From Acidimicrobiia bacterium (lineage in GTDB: Bacteria > Actinomycetota > Acidimicrobiia > Acidimicrobiales > Ilumatobacteraceae), in contig JACCUL010000009.1 in NCBI GenBank assembly GCA_013811855.1, positions 1-14,644 of the forward strand: a stretch of DNA of 14,644 nucleotides, in the 5' to 3' direction. The position numbers were made by a program, and so were the translations under genes. Below, one piece after another: positions 5,256 through 13,030 of this stretch. The notes under the pieces were generated by a model that saw nothing but the letters and a program-made list of their open reading frames with translations, ran no database searches and had not been told where the DNA came from. Numbering within the stretch: the stretch's first letter is position 1; every line of letters begins with the position of its first letter.

Positions 5256-6994
5256 CGGGGAGCGACTTCGACATCGAGTCGGTCGTCCGGCTCGACGACG
5301 GCACGTTCTGGATCGGCGAGGAGTTCGGGCCGTTCCCGGACGGCAAGTCGCCGGCGAACCCGACACTGGCACCGGGCGAGACGCCGCGCATCGGCTCCAG
5401 CCGCGGGTTTGAAGCGCTGGCCGCCTCGCCCGACGGGCGGCGTCTGTACCCGATCGTCGAAGGCGCCTTCGTCGACGACCCGGTCAAGCGGCGCCGGTTC
5501 ATCTACGAGTTCGACGTGGCGTCGTCGTCGTACACGGGCCGGCGCTGGCAGTACGAGACCGATGCTGACGCCAACGTGATCGGCGACGCCTTCATGTCCC
5601 GCCGGCACCGCATCGTCTCGATCGAGCGTGACGACTTCCAGGGACCGGCCTCGGTGACCAAGCGGATCTACGAGATCGATCTGCGCCGCACCGACACCGA
5701 CTCGTTCGTCCGCAAGGAGCTCGTCGCCGACCTGTTGCGCATCGCCAACCCGGAGCGCATCGGCGTCGCCGCGGCACCGGGCGCCTACGGTGTCAGCGAC
5801 CCGTTCGCGTTCGCCCTGCAATCCGTCGAGGTCGTGCTCCCGCTCGGCGGTCGGCGGCTGCTCGTCGGGCTCGACAACAACTATCCTGGCGGCAACGGTC
5901 GGGTGCCGGGCACGCCCGACGACACCGAGCTGATCGTGATCGACCTCCAACGGGCGCGCCAGGGCCATCGCCGGGAGCCGCTCGTGATCGGCCATCGCGG
6001 GGCCAGCGGCTACCGGCCCGAGCACACCATGGCCGCGTACGAGACGGCGATCCTGCAATGCGCCGACTACATCGAGCCCGACCTGGTCGCCACCAAGGAC
6101 GGCGTCCTCGTCGCCCGGCACGAGAACGAGATCGGCGGGACCACCGACGTCGCCAGCCACCCCGAGTTCGCCGACCGGCGCACGACGAAGACGATCGACG
6201 GCGTCGCCGTCACGGGTTGGTTCACCGAGGACTTCACGCTCGTCGAGCTGAAGACGCTTCGGGCGATCGAGCGGATTCCGACGACGCGCCCCGGCAACAC
6301 CGCGTTCAACGGCCTGTACCAGGTGCCCACGTTCGACGAGGTCCTCGACCTGGCCCGCCGCTCGCGCACGTGTGGCGGCCGACCGGTCGGCGTCTATCCC
6401 GAGACGAAGCACCCGACCTACTTCGCCTCCATCGGGCTCCCGCTCGAAGCCGAGCTCGTCCGCGTCCTCGGTGACAACGGCTACGGCGGACGACGGTCGC
6501 CGGTGTTCATCCAGAGCTTCGAGGTCGGCAACCTGCGCCGCCTGGACGAGATGACCGACCTACCGATCGTGCAGTTGATCAACTGCTCGGGGGCGCCCTA
6601 CGACCTCGTCGCCGCCGGTGACCGCCGGACCTACGCCGACCTCGTCACGCCGACCGGCCGGCGGGACGTCGCCGGCTACGCCGACGGCATCGGGGTCTGC
6701 AAGGACGTGCTCATCGCGCGCAACGCGGTCGGCGACCTGCTGCGGCCGTCGAGCGTGATCGCCGACGCCCACCGGCGCGGCCTCGTCGTCCACGGCTGGA
6801 CGTTCCGCCGGGAGAACCGGTTCCTGCCGGCGTCGTTGCGCAGTGGTCCCGACCTCGAAGCGCCCGGCGACCTGGTCGGCGAGCTGCGCGTCTTCCTCGC
6901 CGCCGGGATGGACGGCTTCTTCACCGACAACCCCGACCTCGGCGTACGCGCCACCGCCCACCGCCGCGGAACCCTCGATCCCCGAGACGGCTGA
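5219..6994 (+). CDS. phytase-like C-terminal part fused to glycerophosphodiester phosphodiesterase (frameshifted gene)
   Basis: This is the other half of the gene begun at 4755. Codons 5219 to about 5970 finish the esterase-like phytase domain (LLTGSDFDIESVVRLDDGTF, then GEEFGPF and SRGFEALAASPDG). From about 5975 a GDPD domain follows, hydrolysing glycerophosphodiesters to glycerol-3-phosphate and an alcohol. Its hallmarks are IGHRGASGYRPEHTMAAYE (first catalytic His at 5993-5995), IEPDLVATKDGVLVARHE with the second His, YPETKHPTY, FIQSFEVGNLRRL and FFTDNPD. No ATG or GTG exists in this frame between 5219 and GTG 5516, so independent expression would give a 492-residue product without a signal peptide. 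That product would be GDPD plus part of the first domain. The intact ancestor was probably exported alongside PhoX. The gene converges on the STAS gene. Confidence 0.82.
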   Translation, partial: PIVNGTTTGRLLTGSDFDIESVVRLDDGTFWIGEEFGPFPDGKSPANPTLAPGETPRIGSSRGFEALAASPDGRRLYPIVEGAFVDDPVKRRRFIYEFDVASSSYTGRRWQYETDADANVIGDAFMSRRHRIVSIERDDFQGPASVTKRIYEIDLRRTDTDSFVRKELVADLLRIANPERIGVAAAPGAYGVSDPFAFALQSVEVVLPLGGRRLLVGLDNNYPGGNGRVPGTPDDTELIVIDLQRARQGHRREPLVIGHRGASGYRPEHTMAAYETAILQCADYIEPDLVATKDGVLVARHENEIGGTTDVASHPEFADRRTTKTIDGVAVTGWFTEDFTLVELKTLRAIERIPTTRPGNTAFNGLYQVPTFDEVLDLARRSRTCGGRPVGVYPETKHPTYFASIGLPLEAELVRVLGDNGYGGRRSPVFIQSFEVGNLRRLDEMTDLPIVQLINCSGAPYDLVAAGDRRTYADLVTPTGRRDVAGYADGIGVCKDVLIARNAVGDLLRPSSVIADAHRRGLVVHGWTFRRENRFLPASLRSGPDLEAPGDLVGELRVFLAAGMDGFFTDNPDLGVRATAHRRGTLDPRDG

Positions 6995-7019
6995 CACGAG
7001 CGGGGCACGGCGCCCGCGC

Positions 7020-7406
7020 TCAGGTCACGCGTCTCCCGACAACCGTCCGTGGGGTCTGTCGTACCTGTTGCAAGGCGAACAGAAGGCCGCAGACGCCCAG
7101 CACATGACGCGCGCACGGGGACGGTGAGCGCATCTCGAGAACCCACGGACTCCCTTCGAGCAGTTCTCGGGTGCGCATGAGCACGCCGACGGTGGATGCG
7201 TCCATGAACGTGACACCGCTGAGGTCGATCACGAGATCGGCGTCGTCGAGCTGAGCGGTCCGGGTCATCGTCTGCCAGAGCGCGGGAGCGGTCGACAGGT
7301 CGTGATCGCCGCGCAGCCACACGACGTTGCGGAGCACCCCTCGTTGCGCCTGCGAGCGAGCGGAGCGTCGAGGGGTGACTGGCGTGAGCGAGTCCGCAGT
7401 GAACAT
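7020..7406 (-). CDS. STAS domain protein, anti-sigma-factor antagonist-like
   Basis: The 128-residue protein contains a STAS domain at about residues 25-115. The strand LVIDLSGVTFMDAS ends with Ser71 in the position phosphorylated in SpoIIAA/RsbV-type antagonists, followed by the helix TVGVLMRTREL. The N-terminal WLRGDHDLSTAPAL matches the 'xGelDlxta' start of the fold. Such proteins release sigma factors by binding kinase anti-sigma factors. No anti-sigma kinase or sigma gene is adjacent, so partners are unknown. The start is secure: on the minus strand GGAGG (7411-7415) lies 4 bases before ATG 7406. It lies downstream of the antiporter on the same strand with a 114-base gap, so its own promoter is likely. 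Confidence 0.85.
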   Translation of the reverse strand: MFTADSLTPVTPRRSARSQAQRGVLRNVVWLRGDHDLSTAPALWQTMTRTAQLDDADLVIDLSGVTFMDASTVGVLMRTRELLEGSPWVLEMRSPSPCARHVLGVCGLLFALQQVRQTPRTVVGRRVT

Positions 7407-7471
7407 GGAACCTCCGGGCGTCGGGCGGGATGATTCGACGCGCTACCGAGGGCCGGAGTATCGCTCGTGGA

Positions 7472-7485
7472 CCGGCTACGGCCGG
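7472..7485 (-). terminator. short GC hairpin between antiporter and STAS genes
   Basis: CCGGC, loop TACG and GCCGG form a perfect 5-bp stem about 35 bases beyond the antiporter stop on the minus strand. No T-run follows. The design matches the hairpin at 2359-2372. Confidence 0.22.
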
Positions 7486-7520
7486 CCCGACACGGTGTGA
7501 TCGCCGTGCCGTGCGCGAGG

Positions 7521-8843
7521 TTACACGTGTGCCGACGAATCGAGGAATCGACGACGATCGCGCAACGTGTCGGCGGCGGCGTGCCGACGGGCTCGCCGGC
7601 GATCGAGGACGCGCAGGACAGGCGTCGCGGCGACTCCGTGGATCACGATCGACATGGCGACGGTCAGCGCGACGGTCGACCACAACAGCTCGGCACCCGG
7701 GAACGGTTCGGATCGCAACGCGACCGCCATGTAGTACAGCGACGCGATGCCGCGGATCCCGAAGAAGCTGATCGTGGCCCGCTCGGCGTGCGTGACCCGG
7801 ATGCCGATGAGGCTGATCCGAGCGGTGAGCGGCCGGATCACGAGGATCAAGGTGAGCGCCACCGCCACGGCGGGCCACGTCACGGCGTCCAGGAGACCGC
7901 CGACGAGCGCACCACCAAAGAGCATCAGCAACACGACGATCACGAGCCGCTCGACCTGTGACGTGAACCCGTGCAACACCTGGTGATAGGGATGGCCGCG
8001 CTCTCCGCTCCGGAGCGTGACCGCGGCCAGGAACACGGCCACGAAGCCGTACCCGTGGACCACCTCCGCGGCGCCGTAGGACAGGAACATGGCGGCGATG
8101 CCGACGAACCCCTCCGATGCGTCGGCCAGCGAACTCGTGCGCCCCGGCGGCCGGAACGTGATCCGGCCCAGCAGCCAACCGATGGCCACACCGACCACGA
8201 CACCGGCGACGATCCGGTACCCGACGTCGACGACGATCCAGCGCCCGACCCATCCTCCAGGCGACGTACCGCTGGCGGCGATGGCGACGGCGGCGTACAC
8301 GAACGGGAACGCCAGCCCGTCGTTCAGCCCGGCCTCGCTGGTCAGGGTGACACGGACCTCGTCCTCGGCGACGACCTCGTCGCGGTCGCCGTCGACAGTG
8401 GGTTCGCCGACCTCCACGTCAGCGGCCAGGACTGGATCGGTGGGCGCCAACACCGCGCCGAGCAACAGCGCGCTGGCCGGCACGAGGCCGAGCCACCACC
8501 AGCCGACCACCGCGGTGACGACCACACCCGCGGGCAGGGCGACCAGCAGCAGCCGCCACGTCGCTCTCCACCGCCGCCAGCCGATCGGCCGATCGATCGA
8601 GAGCCCCGCACCGACGAGCGCGACGAGCACGCCGACCTCGGCGATCCGCTCCGTCAGTTCGAGGTGCAGGCGCGGATCGGGCGCCTGCAACGGGGACGGC
8701 ACAGCGAAGACGACGGCCCCGATGCCCACGAGGATGATGGGCAGCGACAACGCACGGTCGTCGAGGAACGCCGGCAGCCACGCGGCCAGGAGCGCAGCCA
8801 GGCCGACGACGGCCAGGCTCAGCTCGTAGGTATCGATCGCCAC
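7521..8843 (-). CDS. NhaP-type cation:proton antiporter (CPA1)
   Basis: This 440-residue polytopic membrane protein exchanges monovalent cations for protons. Motifs of the CPA1/NhaP group are present: T135-D136-P137 in LAPTDPVLA, then SEAGLNDGLAFPF with the N174-D175 pair in the next membrane segment. FFGIRGIASLYY with its conserved arginine follows in the C-terminal half. Roughly a dozen hydrophobic segments are visible. There is no C-terminal RCK/TrkA-C domain; the protein ends in a short Arg-rich tail. Whether Na+ or K+ is transported cannot be read from sequence. The GTG at 8843-8841 lacks a clear ribosome site; a minus-strand GGGTAA ends nine bases before it, which could be a -10 of a near-leaderless transcript. 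It diverges from the ketopantoate-reductase-like gene. Confidence 0.88.
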   Translation of the reverse strand: MAIDTYELSLAVVGLAALLAAWLPAFLDDRALSLPIILVGIGAVVFAVPSPLQAPDPRLHLELTERIAEVGVLVALVGAGLSIDRPIGWRRWRATWRLLLVALPAGVVVTAVVGWWWLGLVPASALLLGAVLAPTDPVLAADVEVGEPTVDGDRDEVVAEDEVRVTLTSEAGLNDGLAFPFVYAAVAIAASGTSPGGWVGRWIVVDVGYRIVAGVVVGVAIGWLLGRITFRPPGRTSSLADASEGFVGIAAMFLSYGAAEVVHGYGFVAVFLAAVTLRSGERGHPYHQVLHGFTSQVERLVIVVLLMLFGGALVGGLLDAVTWPAVAVALTLILVIRPLTARISLIGIRVTHAERATISFFGIRGIASLYYMAVALRSEPFPGAELLWSTVALTVAMSIVIHGVAATPVLRVLDRRRARRHAAADTLRDRRRFLDSSAHV

Positions 8844-8937
8844 CCGATGGCGTTACCCCACCGCCGCGCTCTCGTCACCCTGTGACGCCGCGGACACGAA
8901 GGTGAGCCGGCAGGGCCGCGCCCCGGAATCGGGCTCG

Positions 8938-8943
8938 TAGGGT
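8938..8943 (+). promoter_or_regulatory. candidate -10 element, leaderless start
   Basis: TAGGGT fits the actinobacterial TANNNT -10 and ends six bases before GTG 8950. The predicted start therefore falls on or beside the initiation codon. No clear -35 was found. Confidence 0.4.
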
Positions 8944-8949
8944 CAAAGT

Positions 8950-9915
8950 GTGCGGTTCGTCATCGTCGGAGCGGGTGCGGTCGGCGGCACCGTGGCGGTG
9001 CGGCTGGCGGCGTCGGGGCACGACGTCGCAGTGATCGCGCGGGGCCAACATCTCGCCGCCATCCAGGCCCACGGTCTGGAGCTGCGCGATCCCGCAGGCT
9101 CGCAGATCGTCGGCATGCCGGCCGTCGCCGGCCCGAAAGAGATCGACTGGCAGCCGAACGATGTTGCGCTCCTCACGGTCAAGAGCCACGACACCGCCGG
9201 GCTCCTACGTCAGCTCGCCGCGGCGGCGAACATCGACGTGCCCGTCGTCTGTGTGCAGAACGGCGTGACCAACGAGTCCGAGGCGATGCGCTACGTCGAG
9301 CACGTCTACGGCGTGGTCGTGATCTGCCCGACGGTGCACCTACGCCCCGGTGTCGTCGTCGCCCACTCCCACCCGGTGCCCGGCATCCTCGACGTCGGTC
9401 GGTTCCCCCGAGGAGTCGACGCCACGGCCAAGGCGATCTCCACGGCGTTCCGTCACGCCGGCTTCGAGTCCCGACCGATCGAGGACGTCGCCCGCTGGAA
9501 GTGGGCCAAGCTCATCACGAACCTCGGCAACGCCGTCGAGGCGGTCTGCGGCGCCCCGGCCCGTTCCGGCCCGCTCGGGGCGATCGTCAACGCCGAAGGG
9601 CGCGCCGTGCTCGCCGCGGCGGGGATCGAGCACGCCTCCGACGACGAGGACCGCGACCGACGAGGCGACATCCTGTCCCTGCACGATGTCGATGGTGAGC
9701 CGCGCGCGGGAGGTTCGACGTGGCAGAGCCTGCAACGCGGAAGCCCCACGGAGACGGACTTCATCAACGGCGAGATCGCCCGCCTGGCTCGACTTCACGG
9801 CGTGCCCGCGCCGCTGAACGAGTTGCTGCAGCGCCTCATCCGGCAGCTCGAGGCAACGGGCTCAGCGCCGGGCGCCCTCGCCGAGGACGAGGTCCTCTCC
9901 ATCCTCGAGCGGTGA
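8950..9915 (+). CDS. ketopantoate reductase (PanE/ApbA) family protein
   Basis: The 321-residue product has the two-domain ketopantoate reductase layout. An N-terminal NAD(P)-binding Rossmann motif lies at residues 7-13 (GAGAVGG). VKSHD with Lys78 and QNGV with Asn104 follow. In the helical domain WKWAKLITNLGNAVEA holds the likely catalytic Lys187 plus Asn191 and Asn194. A PTETDFINGEI segment (Glu268, Asn273) shapes the substrate site. PanE reduces 2-dehydropantoate to pantoate for pantothenate and CoA synthesis. Many paralogues in this family act on other 2-oxoacids, and no panB or panC is nearby, so the true substrate is uncertain. The GTG start is supported by the motif beginning at residue 3 and by a -10 placed for a leaderless mRNA. 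Confidence 0.85.
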   Translation: MRFVIVGAGAVGGTVAVRLAASGHDVAVIARGQHLAAIQAHGLELRDPAGSQIVGMPAVAGPKEIDWQPNDVALLTVKSHDTAGLLRQLAAAANIDVPVVCVQNGVTNESEAMRYVEHVYGVVVICPTVHLRPGVVVAHSHPVPGILDVGRFPRGVDATAKAISTAFRHAGFESRPIEDVARWKWAKLITNLGNAVEAVCGAPARSGPLGAIVNAEGRAVLAAAGIEHASDDEDRDRRGDILSLHDVDGEPRAGGSTWQSLQRGSPTETDFINGEIARLARLHGVPAPLNELLQRLIRQLEATGSAPGALAEDEVLSILER

Positions 9916-9942
9916 GCGGCCCTCCTCTTCGTCCGCACGCGG

Positions 9943-10401
9943 TCAGGCCGAGCGACGGTCGAGGACGACGTAGGCCAGCCCCGTCGCCGCGGCGTAGACG
10001 GCGTGGTGGAACGCGTCGATGGCGAGCTCCTTGGCCCCCCACTCCTTGACCGGCGGCGCAACGTCGAGCTTCGGCAGCACCACGAGCCCGGAGCCCCACA
10101 CCGTCCCCCAGTGAACCACCGACCCGGCGGGCCCTCCGAGCCCGACGGCGGCGAGGACGCCGCGAACCGCGCCCCACGAGGTCCCGTAGCCCCAATGCAC
10201 GGCGTTCGAGAAGCGGGCCTTGCCGGCCGCGTCGCGCGGTTGCACGCCGAGGACCTTGCCGGCGGCGTCGGCCGGTGCCGTGCTCGCTTCCCGGTGCCGC
10301 GCCTTGGCCCCGAGACTGCTCGACACCGTCATCGCCGCCGTGCCGACCAGTCCGGCGGCGAGCCCCTTGCCCACGGCCGATGCGACATCACCAATCTTCA
10401 T
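9943..10401 (-). CDS. small integral membrane protein of unknown function
   Basis: I do not recognise this 152-residue protein with certainty. It is Gly/Ala-rich with about three or four hydrophobic segments: near residues 11-28, then GTSWGAVRGVLAAVGLGGPA, then VHWGTVWGSGLVVLP, and a final FHHAVYAAATGLAYVVL. Recurrent HWGYGTSW and HWGTVWGSG motifs suggest an internal repeat of two similar halves. It faintly recalls YagU/DUF1440-like inner-membrane proteins, but I would not assign it. ATG 10401 is preferred over an in-frame start at 10431 because the helix begins right after MKIGDV. A GACAGT seven bases upstream could be a leaderless -10. It converges with the ketopantoate-reductase-like gene and diverges from the large oxidoreductase. 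Confidence 0.7.
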   Translation of the reverse strand: MKIGDVASAVGKGLAAGLVGTAAMTVSSSLGAKARHREASTAPADAAGKVLGVQPRDAAGKARFSNAVHWGYGTSWGAVRGVLAAVGLGGPAGSVVHWGTVWGSGLVVLPKLDVAPPVKEWGAKELAIDAFHHAVYAAATGLAYVVLDRRSA

Positions 10402-10409
10402 GAACCCCA

Positions 10410-10425
10410 CTGTCGCGCACGACAG
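10410..10425. repeat. short inverted repeat upstream of the membrane protein gene
   Basis: CTGTCG, four bases, CGACAG. It overlaps the candidate minus-strand -10 (10409-10414) of the gene starting at 10401, so it could be an operator. Confidence 0.4.
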
Positions 10426-10461
10426 CGTCACGCCGCGGCCCGTGCTCGGGGGCGTCCCCAG

Positions 10462-10509
10462 TTTGTGTCACCACACGTGGCCACATCGGCGCACGTGCGG
10501 TGACACAAA
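10462..10509. repeat. long inverted repeat, likely operator of the oxidoreductase gene
   Basis: The left arm TTTGTGTCACCACACG (10462-10477) pairs with the right arm CGTGCGGTGACACAAA (10494-10509), with one mismatch in 16. The spacer is 16 bases, giving 32 bp centre to centre, about three helical turns. The left arm also contains its own small dyad, GTGT-CACC-ACAC. The right arm covers the predicted -35 of the downstream gene. This suits a dimeric or tetrameric repressor or activator sitting on the promoter. Confidence 0.7.
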
Positions 10510-10526
10510 TCGGGCATCGCTACGAT
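10500..10526 (+). promoter_or_regulatory. candidate promoter, leaderless
   Basis: GTGACA (10500-10505, one mismatch to TTGACA) is followed by 15 bases and TACGAT (10521-10526). The expected start point falls at about 10533-10535, on the ATG, and no ribosome site is visible. The -35 lies inside the inverted repeat. Confidence 0.5.
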
Positions 10527-10534
10527 CCGGTCCG

Positions 10535-13006
10535 ATGGGCGCCGCGGCAGCCACCGGCCCCGACCTACCGGCTCGGGCCCGGGTCGTCGTCCTCGGCGGA
10601 GGGGTGATCGGCTGCTCGGTCGCCTACCACCTCGCCCACATGGGCTGCACCGACGTCGTCCTCCTCGAACGGGACCAGCTCACCTCCGGCACCACGTGGC
10701 ACTCCGCCGGCCTGATCGTGACGTTCGGTTCGATGTCCGAGACGAGCACCGAGATGCGCAAGTACACGGCCGACCTCTACGGCCGTCTCGAGGCCGAGAC
10801 GGGCCTGGCCACCGGGTTCAAGCCGGTCGGGTTCATCGAGTTGGCGACTGAACCGGATCGCCTGGAGGAGTACCGCCGGGTCGCCGCCTTCAACCGGTTC
10901 TGCGGTGTTGACGTGCACGAGGTCTCGGCGCGCGAGGTGGCCGAGATGTTCCCGCTCGCCCGAACGGACGACGTGCTGGCCGGGTTCTACGTCGCCGAGG
11001 ACGGTCGGGCCAACCCCGTCGACGTCACCATGTCGCTGGCCAGGGGCGCCCGCCAGCTCGGCGTGCGGATCGTGCAAGGCGTCGCGGCGACGGGCGTGCT
11101 GCGCCGGGACGGCGCCGTCGTCGGGGTACGCACCGACAAGGGCGACCTCGAGGCCGAGTTCGTCGTCAACTGCGCCGGCATGTGGGCTCGCCAGCTCGCC
11201 GCGACGGCGGGCGTGAACGTCCCGCTGCAGGCCGCCGAGCACTACTACCTCATCACCGACCACATCGCCGACCTGTCGCCCGACTGGCCGGTGATCGAGG
11301 ATCCCGCCAACTACGGCTACTACCGGGAGGAGGTCGGCGGCCTGATGATCGGCCTGTTCGAGGCCGAGTGCGCGCCGTGGCGGGTGGACGGGATCCCGAC
11401 CGACTTCTCGTTCGGGCAGATCCCGCCCGACTGGGACCGCATGGGGCCCTATGTCGAACGGGCCATGAGCCGCGTGCCGATCTCGATGGACACCGGTATC
11501 CGCACGTTCTTCTGCGGGCCGGAGAGCTTCACCCCCGACCTGTCGCCGATCGTCGGCGAGGCGCCGGAACTGCGCAACTACTTCGTCGCCGCCGGGCTCA
11601 ACTCGATCGGCATCCTCACCGGCGGAGGGCTCGGCCGCGTGCTCGCCCACTGGATCCTCACCGGCCGCCCCGACGTCGACGTGACCGCCATCAACATCGA
11701 CCGCCTCCACCCGCACCAGGCCAACCCCGAGTACCGCCGGACGCGCACCGTCGAGTCGCTCGGGCTGGTCTACCAGTGCCACTACCCGGGTCGGTCGATG
11801 CGCACGGCACGCGGAGCCAAGGTGTCGCCGCTCCACGGTCGCCTGGCGGCGCGAGGGGCGCACTTCAAGGATGTCAGCGGGTGGGAGAGCCCGGAGTGGT
11901 ACGCGACGGACGGCGAGGCGCCCGACCCTGGGCCGCTGACGTGGGGCCGTCCCCGCTGCTGGCCGCAGTGGCGCGGCGAACACGAGGCCGCCCGCAGTGG
12001 GGCGATCGTGATTGACATGTCGTTCATGTCCAAGTTCAGCGTCCAGGGGGCAGACGCCGGTCGGCTGCTCAACCGGATCTCGGCCAACGATGTCGATGGC
12101 GCACCGGAGACGATCACGTACACCCAGTGGCTCAACGAGGGTGGGACACTCGAGGCCGACCTGACGGTGACCAAGCTCGACGAGGACCGCTTCTTGGTCG
12201 TCGCCACCGATACCGCCCATCGTCACGTCGAGACATGGCTGCGACGGCACTTCGACGGCGGCCACGCGTTCGCCACCGACGTCACATCGGGCTACGCCCA
12301 GCTCAACGTGCAGGGACCTCGATCGCGCCAGCTCCTCCAGTCGATCACGAGCTGCGACCTGTCCGCCGAGGCGTTCCCGTTCCGCACCGCCCGCACGATC
12401 GACATCGGCTTCGCCCGCGTGCTGTGCATCCGGATCACGTACGTCGGCGAGCTCGGCTACGAGCTGTACGTGCCGGCCGAGCAGGCGGCGCACGTATACG
12501 ACCGCCTGGTCGACGCCGGTCAGCACGCCGACCTGCGCCACGCCGGGCTGAAGGCGCTCGGCAGCCTGCGGATGGAGAAGGGCTACCGCGACTACGGGCA
12601 CGACGTCGACAACACCGACAGCGTCATCGAGGCCGGGCTCGGCTTCGCCGTCGACGTAGACAAACCCGGCGGCTTCATCGGCCGCGAGGCCGTCGTCGCC
12701 AGCCGGGACACGGGACCGCCAACGCGCCGTTTGGTGCAGGTGCAACTGACTGACCCGGACCCATTGCTGCACCACGGCGAGGTCGTGCACCGCGACGGGC
12801 GACCCGTCGGATACGTCCGGGCGGCGTCGTACGGGTTCACGCTCGGCGCCGCCGTCGGGTTGGCGATGGTCGAGGCCGGCGAGCCGGTGACCGCGAGCTG
12901 GCTCCGGGAAGGGACGTGGGAGCTCGACGTCGCCGGCCGGTGCGTGCCGGCGATCGCCTCGCGGCGCCCGTTGTACGACCCGGGCAACGAGCGGATCAGG
13001 GGCTGA
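10535..13006 (+). CDS. FAD-dependent oxidoreductase with GcvT domains (dimethylglycine/sarcosine dehydrogenase-like)
   Basis: The 823-residue length fits the dimethylglycine dehydrogenase family. An N-terminal DAO-type FAD domain starts with G21-G-G-V-I-G26 and Glu45. SGTTWHSAGL carries His56, matching the histidine that binds FAD covalently in the mammalian enzyme. A central FAO_M-like segment follows to about residue 430. A GcvT-type folate-binding domain then carries IDMSFMSKFSVQG (Asp494) and Glu681 in EKGYRDYGHDVDNTD. A GcvT C-terminal barrel ends the protein. Such enzymes demethylate N-methyl amines and pass the one-carbon unit to tetrahydrofolate. The exact substrate is open. ATG 10535 is chosen over an upstream frame extension from 10220 because the Rossmann strand begins soon after it and promoter signals end at it. 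The amidohydrolase follows 24 bases later. Confidence 0.88.
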   Translation: MGAAAATGPDLPARARVVVLGGGVIGCSVAYHLAHMGCTDVVLLERDQLTSGTTWHSAGLIVTFGSMSETSTEMRKYTADLYGRLEAETGLATGFKPVGFIELATEPDRLEEYRRVAAFNRFCGVDVHEVSAREVAEMFPLARTDDVLAGFYVAEDGRANPVDVTMSLARGARQLGVRIVQGVAATGVLRRDGAVVGVRTDKGDLEAEFVVNCAGMWARQLAATAGVNVPLQAAEHYYLITDHIADLSPDWPVIEDPANYGYYREEVGGLMIGLFEAECAPWRVDGIPTDFSFGQIPPDWDRMGPYVERAMSRVPISMDTGIRTFFCGPESFTPDLSPIVGEAPELRNYFVAAGLNSIGILTGGGLGRVLAHWILTGRPDVDVTAINIDRLHPHQANPEYRRTRTVESLGLVYQCHYPGRSMRTARGAKVSPLHGRLAARGAHFKDVSGWESPEWYATDGEAPDPGPLTWGRPRCWPQWRGEHEAARSGAIVIDMSFMSKFSVQGADAGRLLNRISANDVDGAPETITYTQWLNEGGTLEADLTVTKLDEDRFLVVATDTAHRHVETWLRRHFDGGHAFATDVTSGYAQLNVQGPRSRQLLQSITSCDLSAEAFPFRTARTIDIGFARVLCIRITYVGELGYELYVPAEQAAHVYDRLVDAGQHADLRHAGLKALGSLRMEKGYRDYGHDVDNTDSVIEAGLGFAVDVDKPGGFIGREAVVASRDTGPPTRRLVQVQLTDPDPLLHHGEVVHRDGRPVGYVRAASYGFTLGAAVGLAMVEAGEPVTASWLREGTWELDVAGRCVPAIASRRPLYDPGNERIRG

Positions 13007-13017
13007 CCCGCCACGGG

Positions 13018-13023
13018 TACCGT
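13018..13023 (+). promoter_or_regulatory. candidate -10 element, leaderless start
   Basis: TACCGT fits TANNNT and ends seven bases before ATG 13031. This gives the amidohydrolase a possible internal leaderless promoter in the 24-base gap after the oxidoreductase stop. No -35 was recognised. Confidence 0.38.
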
Positions 13024-13030
13024 CGGCCCC

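Noticed and set aside
6676..8253. Long Arg-rich minus-strand frame across GDPD, STAS and antiporter genes
   Set aside because: It spans three genes in other frames and has no recognisable fold.
10220..10534. Upstream extension of the oxidoreductase frame
   Set aside because: It would cover the inverted repeat and run antisense to the membrane protein gene; the added residues are not like the family's N-terminus.
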